DNA from: Ophthalmolycus amberensis | Taxonomy: Eukaryota; Chordata; Actinopteri; Perciformes; Zoarcidae | Length of the DNA: 64,000 nt | Assembly: GCA_024529925.1 (NCBI GenBank) | Contig: JAFEUB010000771.1 | Coordinates: 124,001 to 188,000 of the forward strand | Reading direction: 5' to 3' | The notes under the pieces: model-generated | The model's input: the letters and a program-made list of their open reading frames with translations, nothing else | What the model was told of the DNA's origin: nothing | Databases searched by the model: none | Part shown: positions 43,809 to 55,267 of the stretch, piece after piece | Layout of the letters: each line of letters begins with the position of its first letter | Numbering within the stretch: the first letter of the stretch is position 1 | Translations under genes and position numbers: made by a program

Positions 43809-44727
43809 ATTATGCCTGGTGTGGAGTGATGGGACAGAGGAGAGAGATGGCTCTTGTAATTGAACCCCGGCTGTGCTTGATGAAGCTTTCAGCTAATATC
43901 TATCCGGGGAGGCTAAGGTAAGAATTTAGACAAACAACCAGCGGGAAACAGATGCAGAGGCAGAGAGAACGAGAGCGAGAGAGAGAGTTGTGATTAAAAA
44001 GGCATCGCTTGCTGAAATGGACAATTACTGGTGTAAAGTGAAAGCCATGCGTGTATACCAACCCAGAGGACAAAATGACATCTTCACCAGTGTGATTATG
44101 ATCAAATCAAGCTGGAATTCGAACAGCAAAACATATTTGACGATGTGGTGTAGTAGACAGTACTCGATCACTTTTCTATCTGTAGTGACTGAAGTTTTGA
44201 ACATTTTGTTGAGGTATTTTATGCATATTAGATGAGCAGGAAAGAAAAATATTTTCTTTGTTTGCTGCCCTTTTCCCATAAATCTCCTTTAGCATTTTAT
44301 TTTTTTTATTGTGAGGCATTTTGTAACTTTGATTTTTTTTTAGAAATAAAGTTATTATTTGTATTATGTTCGAGTAATGTAATTGGCAAATGATTTAGCA
44401 CAAGCAAACATTAAAATTAAAACCTAAGCTGCAGCCAACGTACTGCGCTCCACCCTTGTTCAACAGAGCACCTGGTTGACTAAATCACGAAAATTATTTC
44501 ACACTTAAGAAGGTAGTAGGTATCAAATGAGCTGTAAAACATTACACCCCTCACCAGAGATTCATAGCGGGCCAAACCACTTTTATGGAAACTCACCCTG
44601 ATTCATTTTCCTATTTAACAGCAGTACATGGGAATATGCGTCATGAAGAATTACTGGTAAAACATATTTTTATGTACCTGGAGTCTCCTTACTGGGAGGT
44701 CTGACGCTTGGCTTAATGCCAGCTTGA
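43808..44727. other. Non-coding, no gene seen
   Basis: AT-rich. A gtaaga donor-like site occurs at 43919, but its phase does not fit rtn4rl1 exon 2. Confidence 0.55.
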
Positions 44728-44779
44728 CACATCTGCTAATTGCTAATTGCTGATTTGCAATTAGCAATTAGCAGATGTG
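44728..44779. repeat. Perfect inverted repeat: 23-bp arms, 6-nt loop
   Basis: Left arm 44728-44750, loop 'tgattt' 44751-44756, right arm 44757-44779. All 23 positions pair. Each arm carries two tandem 'taattgc' units (as 'gcaatta' in the right arm). Pairing stops abruptly at both outer edges. Confidence 0.98.
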
Positions 44780-46110
44780 GAGCGTAACAGTTGAGAATCT
44801 ACAGCAGTAAATCCAAAGATTTGAAAACATGGTATCAGGAATTTGTTGTTGATAGAGGATTGGAGCTGTTTCCTCACTGGTGCTGCGAGAAATCCATTTT
44901 AAAAACAACTTATGCATTATCTACACCAGGCTTATACTATTGAAGCTTTGAACTGCAACTCTATTTTTTCCATTCGCTCCATCAAAAGCAGACTAACAGT
45001 TGATAGAAACAATGCCATCTGAAATGATAAAATGTTTGAACGACTGGATGCGAATGGAGGATTTGCTGCCCCCAGTGTCACAGCCATACGGTATCACATT
45101 CTGCAGCTGTAATATTTGATAGAATCACATCCATCTCTCAATCTACATTTTAAACACCCACAAGCGAGAAGCAGAAAGGTAAACACGCCTGCACACATTT
45201 CCCTCAGATCGGCTCAAATGTACAGTATACACACACACAACTACGGACACTATATTGCACAATGAAAAGCAGAATAATTTAGAGGATATAATTGGAAAGA
45301 ATAGAAGAGGCAATGCAGAGGAAGAAGGAAGTCAGATATAATGCCATGATGAGGAAAATACAAAAAAAAAGACTGCAGGCGTAAACAGAAGGCAACGACG
45401 AAGCAAAAGCAAAATGTCATGGTCATGTCAACTTATACAATAAAACGTAAAAGTTTAAAGGAACCAATGAAACCTCAAAACCAAGACGATACAGTTTTGT
45501 CAAGCGATTCTCAAAAAGAAACACAAAGACACAAGGATACAAAGTCACAGATACATAGAGACATGCACATACAGTCCAATATGCTCTATAACACAGTACA
45601 CATTTGTACGCATACATTAAGTAGCAAATAGCAGCTTTATAACCTATTAACAGATACAGCATGCGGGACGGAGCAGCACATGACGATAAAGCTGTGGCGG
45701 AAGGAGGCAGAGAAGCATGAAGCAAAGGGCAACACACATGAACAAATAAAGTAGAGAAGAGGAGAAGAAATCATTTTGATTACCCTTAGGGACTGAATAC
45801 ACACTGTACGTTACAGCTTACAGTATATAACGTTTGACCAATCAATGCTATAGGCAGACTGAGAGAAAAACCAATCAGTATGAAACAGATAACAGTCAAA
45901 GGAGGAGAAATGGCAGAGAGTCCAGGTCCAGGTGGAGGAAAACAAATCAATCTCTTTGTATTTTTCCAAAAGAAAAGGAAGGGTAAAAAGTTAACCTCTG
46001 TGATCTATAATATGAAATGTGTTTCATGAGTGAAAGAAAGACAGACAGACAGCAGATGATGGAGAGATAAACAGTGCATGCACATACACACTGCACAAAC
46101 TGTATCTGAA

Positions 46111-46141
<31 letters not shown>

Positions 46142-46184
46142 AGCGAGTAAAAGAAACCGCTTTTAAGATTTCAATAAACTAATG
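44780..46184. other. Non-coding; (GT)n at 46114-46141
   Basis: Purine-rich patches and one TG microsatellite. No exon recognised. Confidence 0.55.
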
Positions 46185-46400
46185 GTAACATTCAATGTTG
46201 GAGGAAGTACTCTGATCTCTACTTCTAGCAAAAGTAACAATAGTATAGTGTAAAATACTTATAAAAGTACAAAAGTTTTAGCGTCATATACTGAAAGAAG
46301 GGTACCAAAATGAAGTTCATCCTATGGGGGACATGAATATCTGTACTAAATGACTCTAATCCATGCAGTAGTTATAATAGAAATGTAATACCCCTGTCCT
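46185..46400. mobile_element. Two decayed dispersed repeats side by side
   Basis: 'ggaagtactctgatctctac' followed by 'aaaagtacaaaagttttagc' (46200-46285) resembles the fish repeat around 'gaagtactcagatcctttacttaag'. 'gttcatcctatgggggacat' at 46316-46335, then 'gaatatctgtac', resembles the same family as the copy at 56700-56905. Names and ends are not established. Confidence 0.5.
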
Positions 46401-47989
46401 ACATGATCAGAAGTGTTTGCTCCATAAATTGATGATGAATTGTGTATTACTATTAATGATTAAATAGTAAAAAACACACGAGTAAAATGCACAAATAATT
46501 AAGTTGTTGTTGCAGACATCGTTTTTCACGCACTGATCAATTTTGAGATACTTTACTTCGATAACGTCTTTTTGTGGAAAGAAACCATCCGAAATACACA
46601 TTCCGGAGTTTTTACTAAATGTTTTCCATTTGCATCTGTAGATTTCTCCTGAATTCACCAAAAGGTAATCTTAGATAATGCCTAATTTGCATATTTCAGA
46701 AAACTTGTCGAACAAAAATAATTGTCTTAAACTGGGAAAGTTTCACGGTGAAATCTATTTGTAAAACAAAATCCTGTTTCCCCTGTTCCTGGGGAGTCTC
46801 CCTTTCACCATCTTTATTCATAAATGTTAATTCATACAGTATTAAAGAGGACTGCATTGATTTGTTGTTGGTACCACAGGACAGAAGACTGTCTCCCATG
46901 AGGACAGCTGGGATTTTTGTTATGAAAAGGTCAGCCTTGTCAAATACGACAGACACTGCTCTCACAATATGTTCCAGATAAAAGGTCACGTATACAGAGA
47001 GACATGAGGACAAACGCATACGTACCTGTGCGTCTGTGGTTACGCACAGAGCTATACAGACACAGAATACGGCTCTGTCCTCTGCTGACATTTCCGAACA
47101 TGTTGTTCTTTACAGAGCCGTAGCGTCCTGGACAACCTGACATCTGCCTATCACATCTGTCCATGTCACTGACACACACGTACCGTAACCCTCTCCGTCC
47201 AGTAATCACTCCCCGGATCAGCACGTCTCCATCCTCAGCTCCTTTAGCCATTTCTTTTTTTCTGTTCTCCTTTTACCTCTCTGGCCACACAATACATCAA
47301 ACACTGGAGTGATCCAACGCAGGGGAAAAAAAGGAAAGAGATGAGGGGAGTCTGAAAACAAAAAGTAATATCCACTTCACAGACATGCTGCAGATGATTC
47401 CCGCTTCATCCTCCATCTCCTCCCCTTTCTCGCTTTCCCTTATTGTGGGAATGTATTACAGGTGAGGTGCGTGTTCACTTGTAAGTAAGAGAAACATCGA
47501 TTTTTCTGTCGCCTTTCGAGGATAACCAAAAGATAGAACGCTGCGCGGCGCCTGATCAGATGCTCAGATGCTCCAAAAATAGTTTGTTTTTAAGCGTGTG
47601 TGTGGTGGTGAAGGCGCCTCTTAGTATTAAGGATTTTCAAGGTTTTTGCTAAACGTTAAAAAACGGTCCCGAGTTTGGATTTGAGATGAAGATGAAGTGA
47701 AGGGTGGGCAAGGTTAAGGCTTAGGGTAAACAGTTTGGGAATAGAAATATGGGCTCACAGAACAATACATGAATGTTTGTGTGTGTTTGTAAGAGATTTG
47801 TAATTTGTCTGCGCTGAACCATGCCCATTGTTGTCCTTGTAAACTGAGAGCAATGAGTGTTCCATTGAGGATGTGTCTGATAACAGGAGCTCTGCTGTAC
47901 GACTCCAATTAATTCAGCTCGTCTTTTTCCTCATGCTCTCTTTCTGTTCATCTCTTTCCTTCTTTTCAAATTCTCCTCTCGTCTCTCAG
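46401..47989. other. Non-coding DNA directly upstream of rtn4rl1 exon 2
   Basis: This is intronic if exon 1 lies upstream, as the phase requires. The last 70 bases are a strong polypyrimidine tract ending at the acceptor. Overlapping frames at 46696-47251 (reverse) have no recognised domain. Confidence 0.6.
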
Positions 47990-48444
47990 GTTATGGTGGA
48001 GTGGAGTTACTGTTGGTGCTGTGTGGCCTGGATCTCTCTCTGCCCTGCCCTCGCCACTGCATCTGCTACACCTCACCTAGCACCGTCTCCTGCCAGGCCC
48101 ACAACTTCCATGCCGTGCCGGAGGGCATCCCTGCCCAGAGCGAGCGCGTCTTCCTGCAGAACAACAAGATCCAGCGGCTGCTCCGCGGCCACTTCTCGCC
48201 CACCACCACCATGTTGTGGCTTTACTCCAACAACATCTCCTACATACAACCCTCCACCTTGCATGGCTTCGACCGCCTGGAGGAGCTCGATCTTGGGGAC
48301 AACCGGCACCTGCAGGCTGTTGCTTCAGACACCTTCCAGGGCCTGGGGAGGCTACACGCCCTGCACCTATACCACTGCGGCCTGATCACCCTGCCTCCAG
48401 GCATCTTCGCGGGCCTCAATAGTCTCCAGTATCTCTACCTACAG
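47990..48444 (+). other. rtn4rl1: rtn4rl1 coding exon 2 (signal peptide core, LRRNT, LRR1-4 and half of LRR5)
   Basis: The acceptor AG is at 47988-47989, after a long pyrimidine-rich tract from about 47920. The donor is cag|gtacat at 48444/48445. The exon is 455 bases. It enters with two bases of a split codon (phase 1), which makes Gly if exon 1 ends in G, and it leaves in phase 0 after ...LQYLYLQ. GC content and codon use are clearly higher than in flanking DNA. The other long plus-strand frame here (ATG at 47993, Ser/Pro/Thr-rich) is a shadow. Confidence 0.92.
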
Positions 48445-48869
48445 GTACATGGATAACAGCCGGCTTTTATCTCTACTGTGCTTTACATCTGCCACCAGAA
48501 TCTGATTATGGTGTAATCTGTCCATCAGCCTGGCTCAGCACTTACCGCATATTCTGATTCATTTCAATTGGACAGTGATCAAATGCTAGCCGTTATCTTC
48601 AGTACAGAGAAAATAGCACAAAGCAGCTCTTACATACATAACCTACAGCATAGCTTCTGGGATAAACCGCTGATAGCAGTACAGGAATGCAAATGCAGGA
48701 TTGGGTATACAATATCATTATTTACTTTGTGGGTTTATGAGGAGAAAAGACTCTACTATAAGGATCTCCTCTCCATATCATTGATGGGAAAATCGATTCA
48801 TATCGACACTGAGTGAGTGGGGTGAAGTTACAGCTTGGATAGCATACGTCATCAGCTTGTCAAACGTAC

Positions 48870-48909
<40 letters not shown>

Positions 48910-50311
48910 TGTGTGTGTGTGTGTGTAAGAGTACCACGAACATTTCCGACGGGCCTCCCTTCCTTTAACAGAGTCCTCGACCTCAAACGCACCACTCAAA
49001 GGGCAAAGAAAATCCTTTCTGAGCCCTCTTATACCGCTCACCACTTTTTCAGCTACTGCCCGCTGGAAGCCGTACAGATCATTCTGCATCAAAAAATGCA
49101 ATTCCTTGCATCGCCCAGCTATTACCTGCACTCGATGTGCTTTGTTAATGTATTATGTGCAAACCTATTCTTTGTGCTGTATAACGTATGTATGTAATAC
49201 TGTACAGAACTGAGCTAAAATCAGTACTGACTACTGCTGAAATCAATGTACAGTAGGATAAGAATGTTTTTCCAATAACAAGATATCATAATGCAGCGAA
49301 TGTATCTTAAATTACTCATACAGTATCAAAGTGGTGTTCAATGCACTGCACCCCATTTTAAACTTCTCTTTGTTTGTTTTTACCTTCCATCCTTCCCCTA
49401 CGTCCTGGCAGGACAACCAGTTGGAGTTCCTAGAGGACGATCTGTTCATCGACCTTCTGAACCTCAGTCATCTCTTCCTGCATGGCAATAAACTATGGAG
49501 CCTTCGCCAGAACACTTTCCGTGGTCTGGGGGTCTTAGACCGCCTGCTTCTGCACCAGAACCGAATCCAGTGGGTTGACCGCCAAGCTTTCCATGACCTG
49601 CGGCGCCTCACCACCCTGTACCTGTTTAATAACTCCCTCACTGAGCTATCCGGATCCAGCTTGACTCTACTGCCGGCCCTGGAGTACCTACGACTGAACG
49701 ACAACCCGTGGGAGTGTGACTGCAAGGCGCTGTCACTTTGGGATTGGCTGCGTAGGTTCAGAGGCTCCACCTCAACTCTGATGTGCGTCTCACCACCAGA
49801 GCTGGCGGAGAAGGACCTGAAAACGCTGAAGAAAGAGGACCTGCCCAGTTGCCTGCCAGCAGAGGGTCATGCACACGGGGCCCCTGGTGGGGAGATGGAG
49901 CATGGAGATTCTTTGAACCACCTGAATCGTCAAAGAAACCATCACACCCACCATCAGCGGCCGTACTTGCCCCACGGGGATCAGTACAGCTTGCCTTCAC
50001 CCTCGCCCCTGCCGCGGCCACCCAAGGGGGGCCGCAGAAACTGTACCCGTCGGGGCCGCAAGGCAAAGGGGGGGCTGAATGAGGTGCAGGTACTGCGGGA
50101 GGGGGGTGAGAAAGACTATACTCCAGATGGAGGTAAATACGATCTGTCTGGAACTGCAAGGAGGAAGAACAAGTGCATCCCCAGAACTTCTGTCGGCCCA
50201 CCGAGTGGGGTCCAGAGAGCCAATAATAACGCCGGGTCACACTTTGCAGATTATACCTTCAGTTTACTAACAGCTCTGCTGCTGTCACTCATCTCTGTCA
50301 TCCTACGCTGA
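47990..50311 (+). CDS. rtn4rl1: Reticulon-4 receptor-like 1 (Nogo receptor 3), two coding exons, 5' end missing
   Basis: The gene encodes a GPI-anchored neuronal surface receptor of the Nogo-receptor family. Mammalian NgR3 binds chondroitin-sulfate proteoglycans and limits neurite growth and synapse formation. CDS = join(47990..48444, 49412..50311), 451 residues counted from the split first codon; human NgR3 has about 441. Residues 5-19 (VELLLVLCGLDLSLP) are the signal-peptide core. LRRNT has Cys 20, 24, 26 and 35. Eight LRRs follow to about residue 242. LRRCT (NPWECDC) has Cys 254, 256, 277 and 299. The stalk (300-430) is Pro/His-rich then basic, with an NCT sequon. The last 20 residues are hydrophobic and end in VILR, as a GPI signal should. 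NgR3 is preferred over NgR1/NgR2 because VSCQAHNF, SERVFLQNN, LEELDLGDNR, NLSHLFLHGNKLWSL and PSGVQ match the NgR3 I remember. I cannot tell the teleost a and b copies apart. No initiator Met lies before the LRRNT. Confidence 0.93.
48445..49411 (+). other. rtn4rl1: rtn4rl1 intron inside LRR5
   Basis: A 967-base phase-0 GT...AG intron. The donor is gtacat. The acceptor is ctggcag, after the pyrimidine-rich stretch 49361-49408. It divides the fifth LRR between LQYLYLQ and DNQLEF, and joining the exons restores the LxxLxLxxN spacing exactly. It contains a TG microsatellite (48874-48927) and no coding sequence I recognise. Confidence 0.9.
48874..48927. repeat. (TG)n microsatellite within the rtn4rl1 intron
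   Basis: About 27 TG units with a single TA interruption near 48902. Confidence 0.96.
49412..50311 (+). other. rtn4rl1: rtn4rl1 last coding exon (rest of LRRs, LRRCT, stalk, GPI signal, stop)
   Basis: 300 codons including the TGA stop at 50309-50311. It opens in frame with DNQLEFLEDD. N-glycosylation sequons are NLS (residue 169), NNS (residue 225) and NCT in the stalk. The stalk segment KNKC...RTS..PPSGVQRA resembles the Cys-containing KGKC...PSGVQ segment of mammalian NgR3. G-runs near 50065 and 50100 are places where assembly errors would be likely, but the frame stays open through to the GPI tail. Confidence 0.93.
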
Positions 50312-52605
50312 GACAGGAAACGGCCACTTTTGCGCTGGCGATCCAACCTTATGATTAAAATTTGTCCACCCTGTCCTGGCTCTTTCAATGAGGCATGTGT
50401 GCATACCTGTGGAGTGTGTACATGACTGTGTACAAAGAACATTGTCAAATATCTACTGAAAAGGAATCCCTGCTGCATTAAGGCAGGAATCTTTATGACT
50501 CATAATCAAAACGTGGAAAAACAGGGAAAACAATTGAACCTATTGCTTTGATGATGTCACCTCTGGAAACATCAGGAAAACGTAACATTTCGTCTCTGTG
50601 GCATCGATTGCTTCACTAGATCCACGCTCTTATGAAAAAAACGTACAGCCACATCAAATAACAAGCCAATGACTCATTCAAGTAACAGCGAGGAGACAAA
50701 AAAATAAGCACAATATGGATGAAAACAGTTCAAGACTCTGACTCTATGTTTAGCCCTCCGCACAATAATGCTCTCTCAGAGCACCCTCCATCTGTCACTC
50801 ACGCTGAGATGAAGACAGTCATTCATAACTGTCACACTGCTCACTCAACGACACCTTAAGATCCAGAAGCAAGATACTGCACGACACCAGTGGCAGTAAA
50901 GTGAATCATCGTACTGCCATCGCAGTAATAACTGGAATCACTGTATATCTAGTCATAAAGGGATTTTACTTGCATGTCTCACAGGAAGGTGAACCCACTT
51001 TGATTCACATCTTTAGTCTAAACTCACTAAAACACCACTGGTGTTGTGACGCATTTACATAACTGACAATTCTTCAAACGAGTCCTAGTTAAAAGGTGTC
51101 CTTTGTCCTTGCAACACATCTCCTTAAAAGCCATTCAGAACCAACCTTTCATTGTAAAGAGCCAACCGGTCACAGCCAGTGTAAATGAGTGAGTGAAAGA
51201 ATGTCTGTGTAACTGTTTGTATTGTGTGAGTTTGTGTCTAAAAAAATACAACAACAAAAACAAACAAACACTAAAGCCATGCGGGTAGAACGACAATAGA
51301 TAAGAACGCCTCATGAGAGCGAGTGGCCAAGATGGACAAACTATGGAGGTACGGGACGGCTTCACTCACTCTTCAACCTCACTGGCTACAAAACGGAGGC
51401 TTCGACGAGCCTGAGAGGTCAACACATGCAGGCCAAGGGACAACCAGAGCCTGGCTCACAGAACGTCTGCCTTCCAGTACTTGGGGGCAGCTCTGTAATG
51501 CTGTGGAGGCTAATGAAAAGAAGATATCCTTCAAGTACAGATGATTCAATCCAAACAGTCACAGGAATGTTTCAAACGCTGGGGGGGAAAAGAAATGGCC
51601 CTACAATCAGGGAGGAGTGATAACCACCACAACATACATCCTGCAATGGTTTAAACTACTGCACAACAAAAAGCAGCTCAGAATATGTGATGATCACCAC
51701 AGGGCAAAGGGACTGACAAACTCCTGCTGCACTCCCGTCCTCGTCCTCTCTGGTGTGTTTCATGTGCTCCAAAACAGGTGGACTCGACAATCTGTAAGCA
51801 CCGAGCGGAGAGTTGGATATTAATGCTGCTACATCCGAAAAGGCCGCCACTTTCTGAGGCTCCTTCAGGATATAACAAGGACAGGGAGGACCACGGGACA
51901 CGGTGTTCTGTATGAACCGGAGCGGTTCAAGCACACACACACACACACACACAACCCTAACGAAGCCCGATCACCTTCACAGCCTTCCTGTCACACTGCA
52001 AACTACTAACCCCGGTTAGTCCGGGGATTTTCAAATCCCACAGCAGAGCACCACAGGTTATGACTTCAGACCTGAACTATTTCAGAGTCCTTCACTTAAA
52101 AGTCTCAAGTGCACAACTACAATAGGTGAAACCTGTACAGATACACACGGGCCATCCGGGTACCTTAACTAGCCAGTAATGCTAAAAGTCTTTATTTCTT
52201 TTCGCATTACAGTTATAAATTCTATTTTAAGAAGGAGCTGCCCTTGTATGCAAAATATGACTACGCTAAAAAGCTAAAATCATGGCATGCTGACAAAAAG
52301 CACAAAAGGTTATCAGTACGGTTTGCCGGCGACCTAAACACGCGTGGTTTGGAGGGGAATCGGAGAGCAGGGGCCACATTTGTACCCTGCTAGTGTGCGT
52401 CTCCTGCTGAGCCCCGCCTTTTTATGTCTATCTATCTAAATGTTGGGGACGAACAGAAGCCTGTCACTGGTGTCATTCTTCTGACATGTAGGATTAGAGA
52501 CCCCCCCCCCCCCCTCTGGTGAACTTGTTTGTGCTGCTGTGAACCCAGAAGTGATGTAAATTGTGTCTGTTTATTCCTGTGAGGATGATTTTCTTTTCTT
52601 TTTGT

Positions 52606-52636
<31 letters not shown>

Positions 52637-52705
52637 AAGGGGGAAACTCTCCGCTGTGTCTCGGTAGTTCCCTAAATAAATAAACATGGAAGCCAGGAGC
52701 TGGAA
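50312..52705 (+). other. rtn4rl1: Probable 3'UTR of rtn4rl1
   Basis: No other gene is visible between the stop codon and the tandem AATAAA signals at 52675-52684, so the simplest reading is one 3'UTR of about 2.4 kb. It includes a CA repeat (51931-51953), a C14 run (52501-52514) and an A21 run (52606-52626). A weaker ATTAAA at 50354-50359 could serve a short isoform. The boundaries are inferred; there is no transcript evidence. Confidence 0.55.
52675..52684 (+). terminator. Overlapping AATAAA poly(A) signals, probable 3' end of rtn4rl1
   Basis: AATAAATAAA gives two overlapping canonical hexamers on the gene's strand. T-rich sequence follows at about 52706-52750. Cleavage would be expected near 52700-52715. 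This is inferred from sequence alone. Confidence 0.5.
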
Positions 52706-52715
52706 CTTTATTTTT

Positions 52716-53803
52716 TATGAAATAAGATTATTATCATTATTTCATTTTTTTGTATTGTTTTGCTGACTCATTCAAGATACGGTACACTAACACAACACTG
52801 CCCCCCTCCTGATCCTCCTCTGTGCTTTGCCATCCCCCTATTCATCCCTCTGTCTTTCCCTCCCTGCCTGCTTGCATTTCTCTCCCTCCTGCTCCACCTT
52901 CTCCTCTCCTTTCTCTTCCATCCTCGTTGCTGCCTCCTTCTATCTCCTTATTCTTTTTCTCTCTCCTCTCTTCCTTTGTGCAGCCCAAATGTTTTGTATG
53001 TGGTTATCAAACAATGCCAGACTCAAAAGCTGTTTATAAATAACATTAAACAGAAAGTGTGAGGTGGTCTGTGTTTGTTTGCCTCGCTTTAGTAACATGC
53101 ACATTTGTGTGTGTGTGTGTGTGCGCGCGTGTAGGTGCGTGTGTGTGTGCGTGTGTAGGTGCGTGTGTGTGTGTGTGTAAGTGTGTGTGCATGCGTGTGT
53201 GGTGTGTGTGTGGCTAATAGACAGACCTCCAAAATGAGCCCTGAGGCTGACTGATAAGACGGTGAAAGGAAAGGAAAATTGTTTTATCGTCAAAAAAAGG
53301 TAATGGAATAAGTGCGCAAATTCACCTACTGCTGCTGGGAGAGAAACACACCCACATTTACCCAGGAATGTATTTAGGCCTCCTTCATGCCCTAGTTTCA
53401 CTCATACGCTCAGCAGCCTCACATTAAATATGCAGCAGAATGACTGTAAGCACCTGCACGCACACACAAACTCAAAAAACTCACGCACCTGTCGAGCTGT
53501 ATTAGCTGTAGGGGGGGGGGGGGGGTGAAGGTGAGGTCAAATAGAGCGCGAGCATGTGCTGCGACCGCTTTGATCGCTCGCACAGTGTTCACATTTGTTG
53601 TGCACGAGCGTTTTGCACGTGGCACCGGATTATTCGCTGTCCGTTTGTGTATTATATGCGCGTGTCCACCGGTGTACCAAGTATGCCCACTGTCACAGCA
53701 GATCCAGCCTGACAGCCAGCTAGGGCAAAGGGAAGAGGATGCACCTCTGAGAGACAGTATCACTGCTCTGTTCGTAAAACAAAGCTGACAATTGGGAGAG
53801 GAG

Positions 53804-53835
<32 letters not shown>

Positions 53836-54410
53836 CTAAAGCACAAGGAATAAAAAGGCAGAGAGGTGGAGATGTCTGCGGAAGAAACCCATGAAGTAGT
53901 TATCAGTACCAACAGAGCAGCAGCCAGGGGAGAGGAAGTGGGCCCAGTATGGATGGCTGAAGCGTCAGCACCGAGTTGTGGCCGTCTAATCACTGCATGC
54001 GTCTCCCAAACAAAGCCCGGGCTGCAGTTTACATGTACCCATGGAGAGACAATATACATGTGATGAGGAGCAGCGTCTGACTCAGAGCTTCAGTCTCAAT
54101 GAGTTCAGTTTTTAAAAACAGAAGTCACACTGGTAAAGGCACATGTATTATGAAGGGACTTATAATGTTTAATGAGGATCTCATTAAGGAAACGGAGGGA
54201 CGAAGGAATGCAGTGATAAAAAGAAAGAAAGATGGCAGAAAGTTAGTGAAACATTACAGCGAACAGTGAAGGCTGAAGAAAAAGGTTACGGACAAAGAGG
54301 ATAAGATAAGAAGTGAGGAGGGAAGGAAGGATGAAGAGAACAAAGGAGAAAACGAATAAAGTCATAAAGGGAAGGATATAGGAGGCAAAATAAAAGGCAA
54401 ATTTATATAT
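52716..54410. other. Intergenic downstream DNA with microsatellites
   Basis: Pyrimidine-rich block 52800-52980; degenerate TG/CG array 53107-53215; G15 run 53511-53525; AG array 53811-53834; purine-rich 54180-54400. No gene seen. Confidence 0.6.
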
Positions 54411-54664
54411 TCGATGGCCGAAGAGCAAAACCTCCTATCTGAAAAATGCCTGGATCATTTTGCAGATAGGATCTTTGCAATCTTTCCATCATTTGGTGCA
54501 AGTTGGAAGAGGTTCTACAACATGATGCTCTAAATTCAGTTTCAATAAAGGGCCGGATTATTTTAAAACAGACCGAATATGAACAGCCTTACTTGTTCTC
54601 ATCATCCAAAATGAAATCCGGCAATCAGAAAATTCTGCAGATAGGAGGTTTTGTGCTTTGGCCC

Positions 54665-54668
<4 letters not shown>
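54411..54668. mobile_element. MITE with 31-bp terminal inverted repeats
   Basis: The left end 54411-54441 and the reverse complement of 54638-54668 agree at 27 of 31 positions; both contain 'caaaacctcctatctg'. The element is 258 bp, has no transposase, and is flanked by TA-rich sequence on both sides, consistent with a TA-type target. The right end runs directly into a TA microsatellite. The superfamily is unassigned. Confidence 0.8.
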
Positions 54669-54715
<47 letters not shown>

Positions 54716-54720
54716 TTTTA
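54669..54720. repeat. (TA)n followed by a T-run
   Basis: About 20 TA units and then a T-rich run, abutting the MITE right end. Confidence 0.96.
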
Positions 54721-55220
54721 AATATATGTTGCAGTTAAGGACAATTAGAGGCATGTGAGAAGTTTAGGAAGGAAGGGTTTTAGTGAGAAAACAAAGGAGT
54801 AAGGAAAGAGTTATGGAAAGAGAAGGACGCACAGGGAAAGACAGAAATCATCCATAGAGACACATGTATTACAGGCCTCATGATCAAACAGAAGAACAGC
54901 TCATCCACTAGTTCATTCCCCAAGCTGAGGATCTGAAATAGCCGCATGTGAATATTTATATATGCCTATGTTCCCTTCCAAAGGCAAAGAGGCCAAGCAA
55001 AATTGATTTCTCTGTGTGAATCCCCGAAGAGTTGAGACTCGGCAAGAGAAAAGCAGAAAAGAGCAAGGGAGAGTGAGAAGAAGGAAATGAAGCACTGCTA
55101 GAAGGAACATTGGGAGATTTTGTGAAACATGAGGGCGAACTAAGACATGAGAGACACCTTGAGGGAAATGCAAATGTATGATGTTTCCACCAAACTGATG
55201 TATATACACCATTTGTCCCG

Positions 55221-55267
<47 letters not shown>

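Noticed and set aside
43878..43918. ATG followed by a gtaaga donor as exon 1 of rtn4rl1
   Set aside because: Splicing here would leave two bases, not one, and so would put exon 2 out of frame.
47873..48385. 170-codon forward frame overlapping rtn4rl1 exon 2
   Set aside because: It is an out-of-frame shadow of the LRR exon. It is Ser/Thr/Pro-rich, lacks domains and overlaps the acceptor.
49758..50240. 160-codon reverse frame opposite the last rtn4rl1 exon
   Set aside because: Antisense shadow caused by GC-rich coding sequence. No family features.
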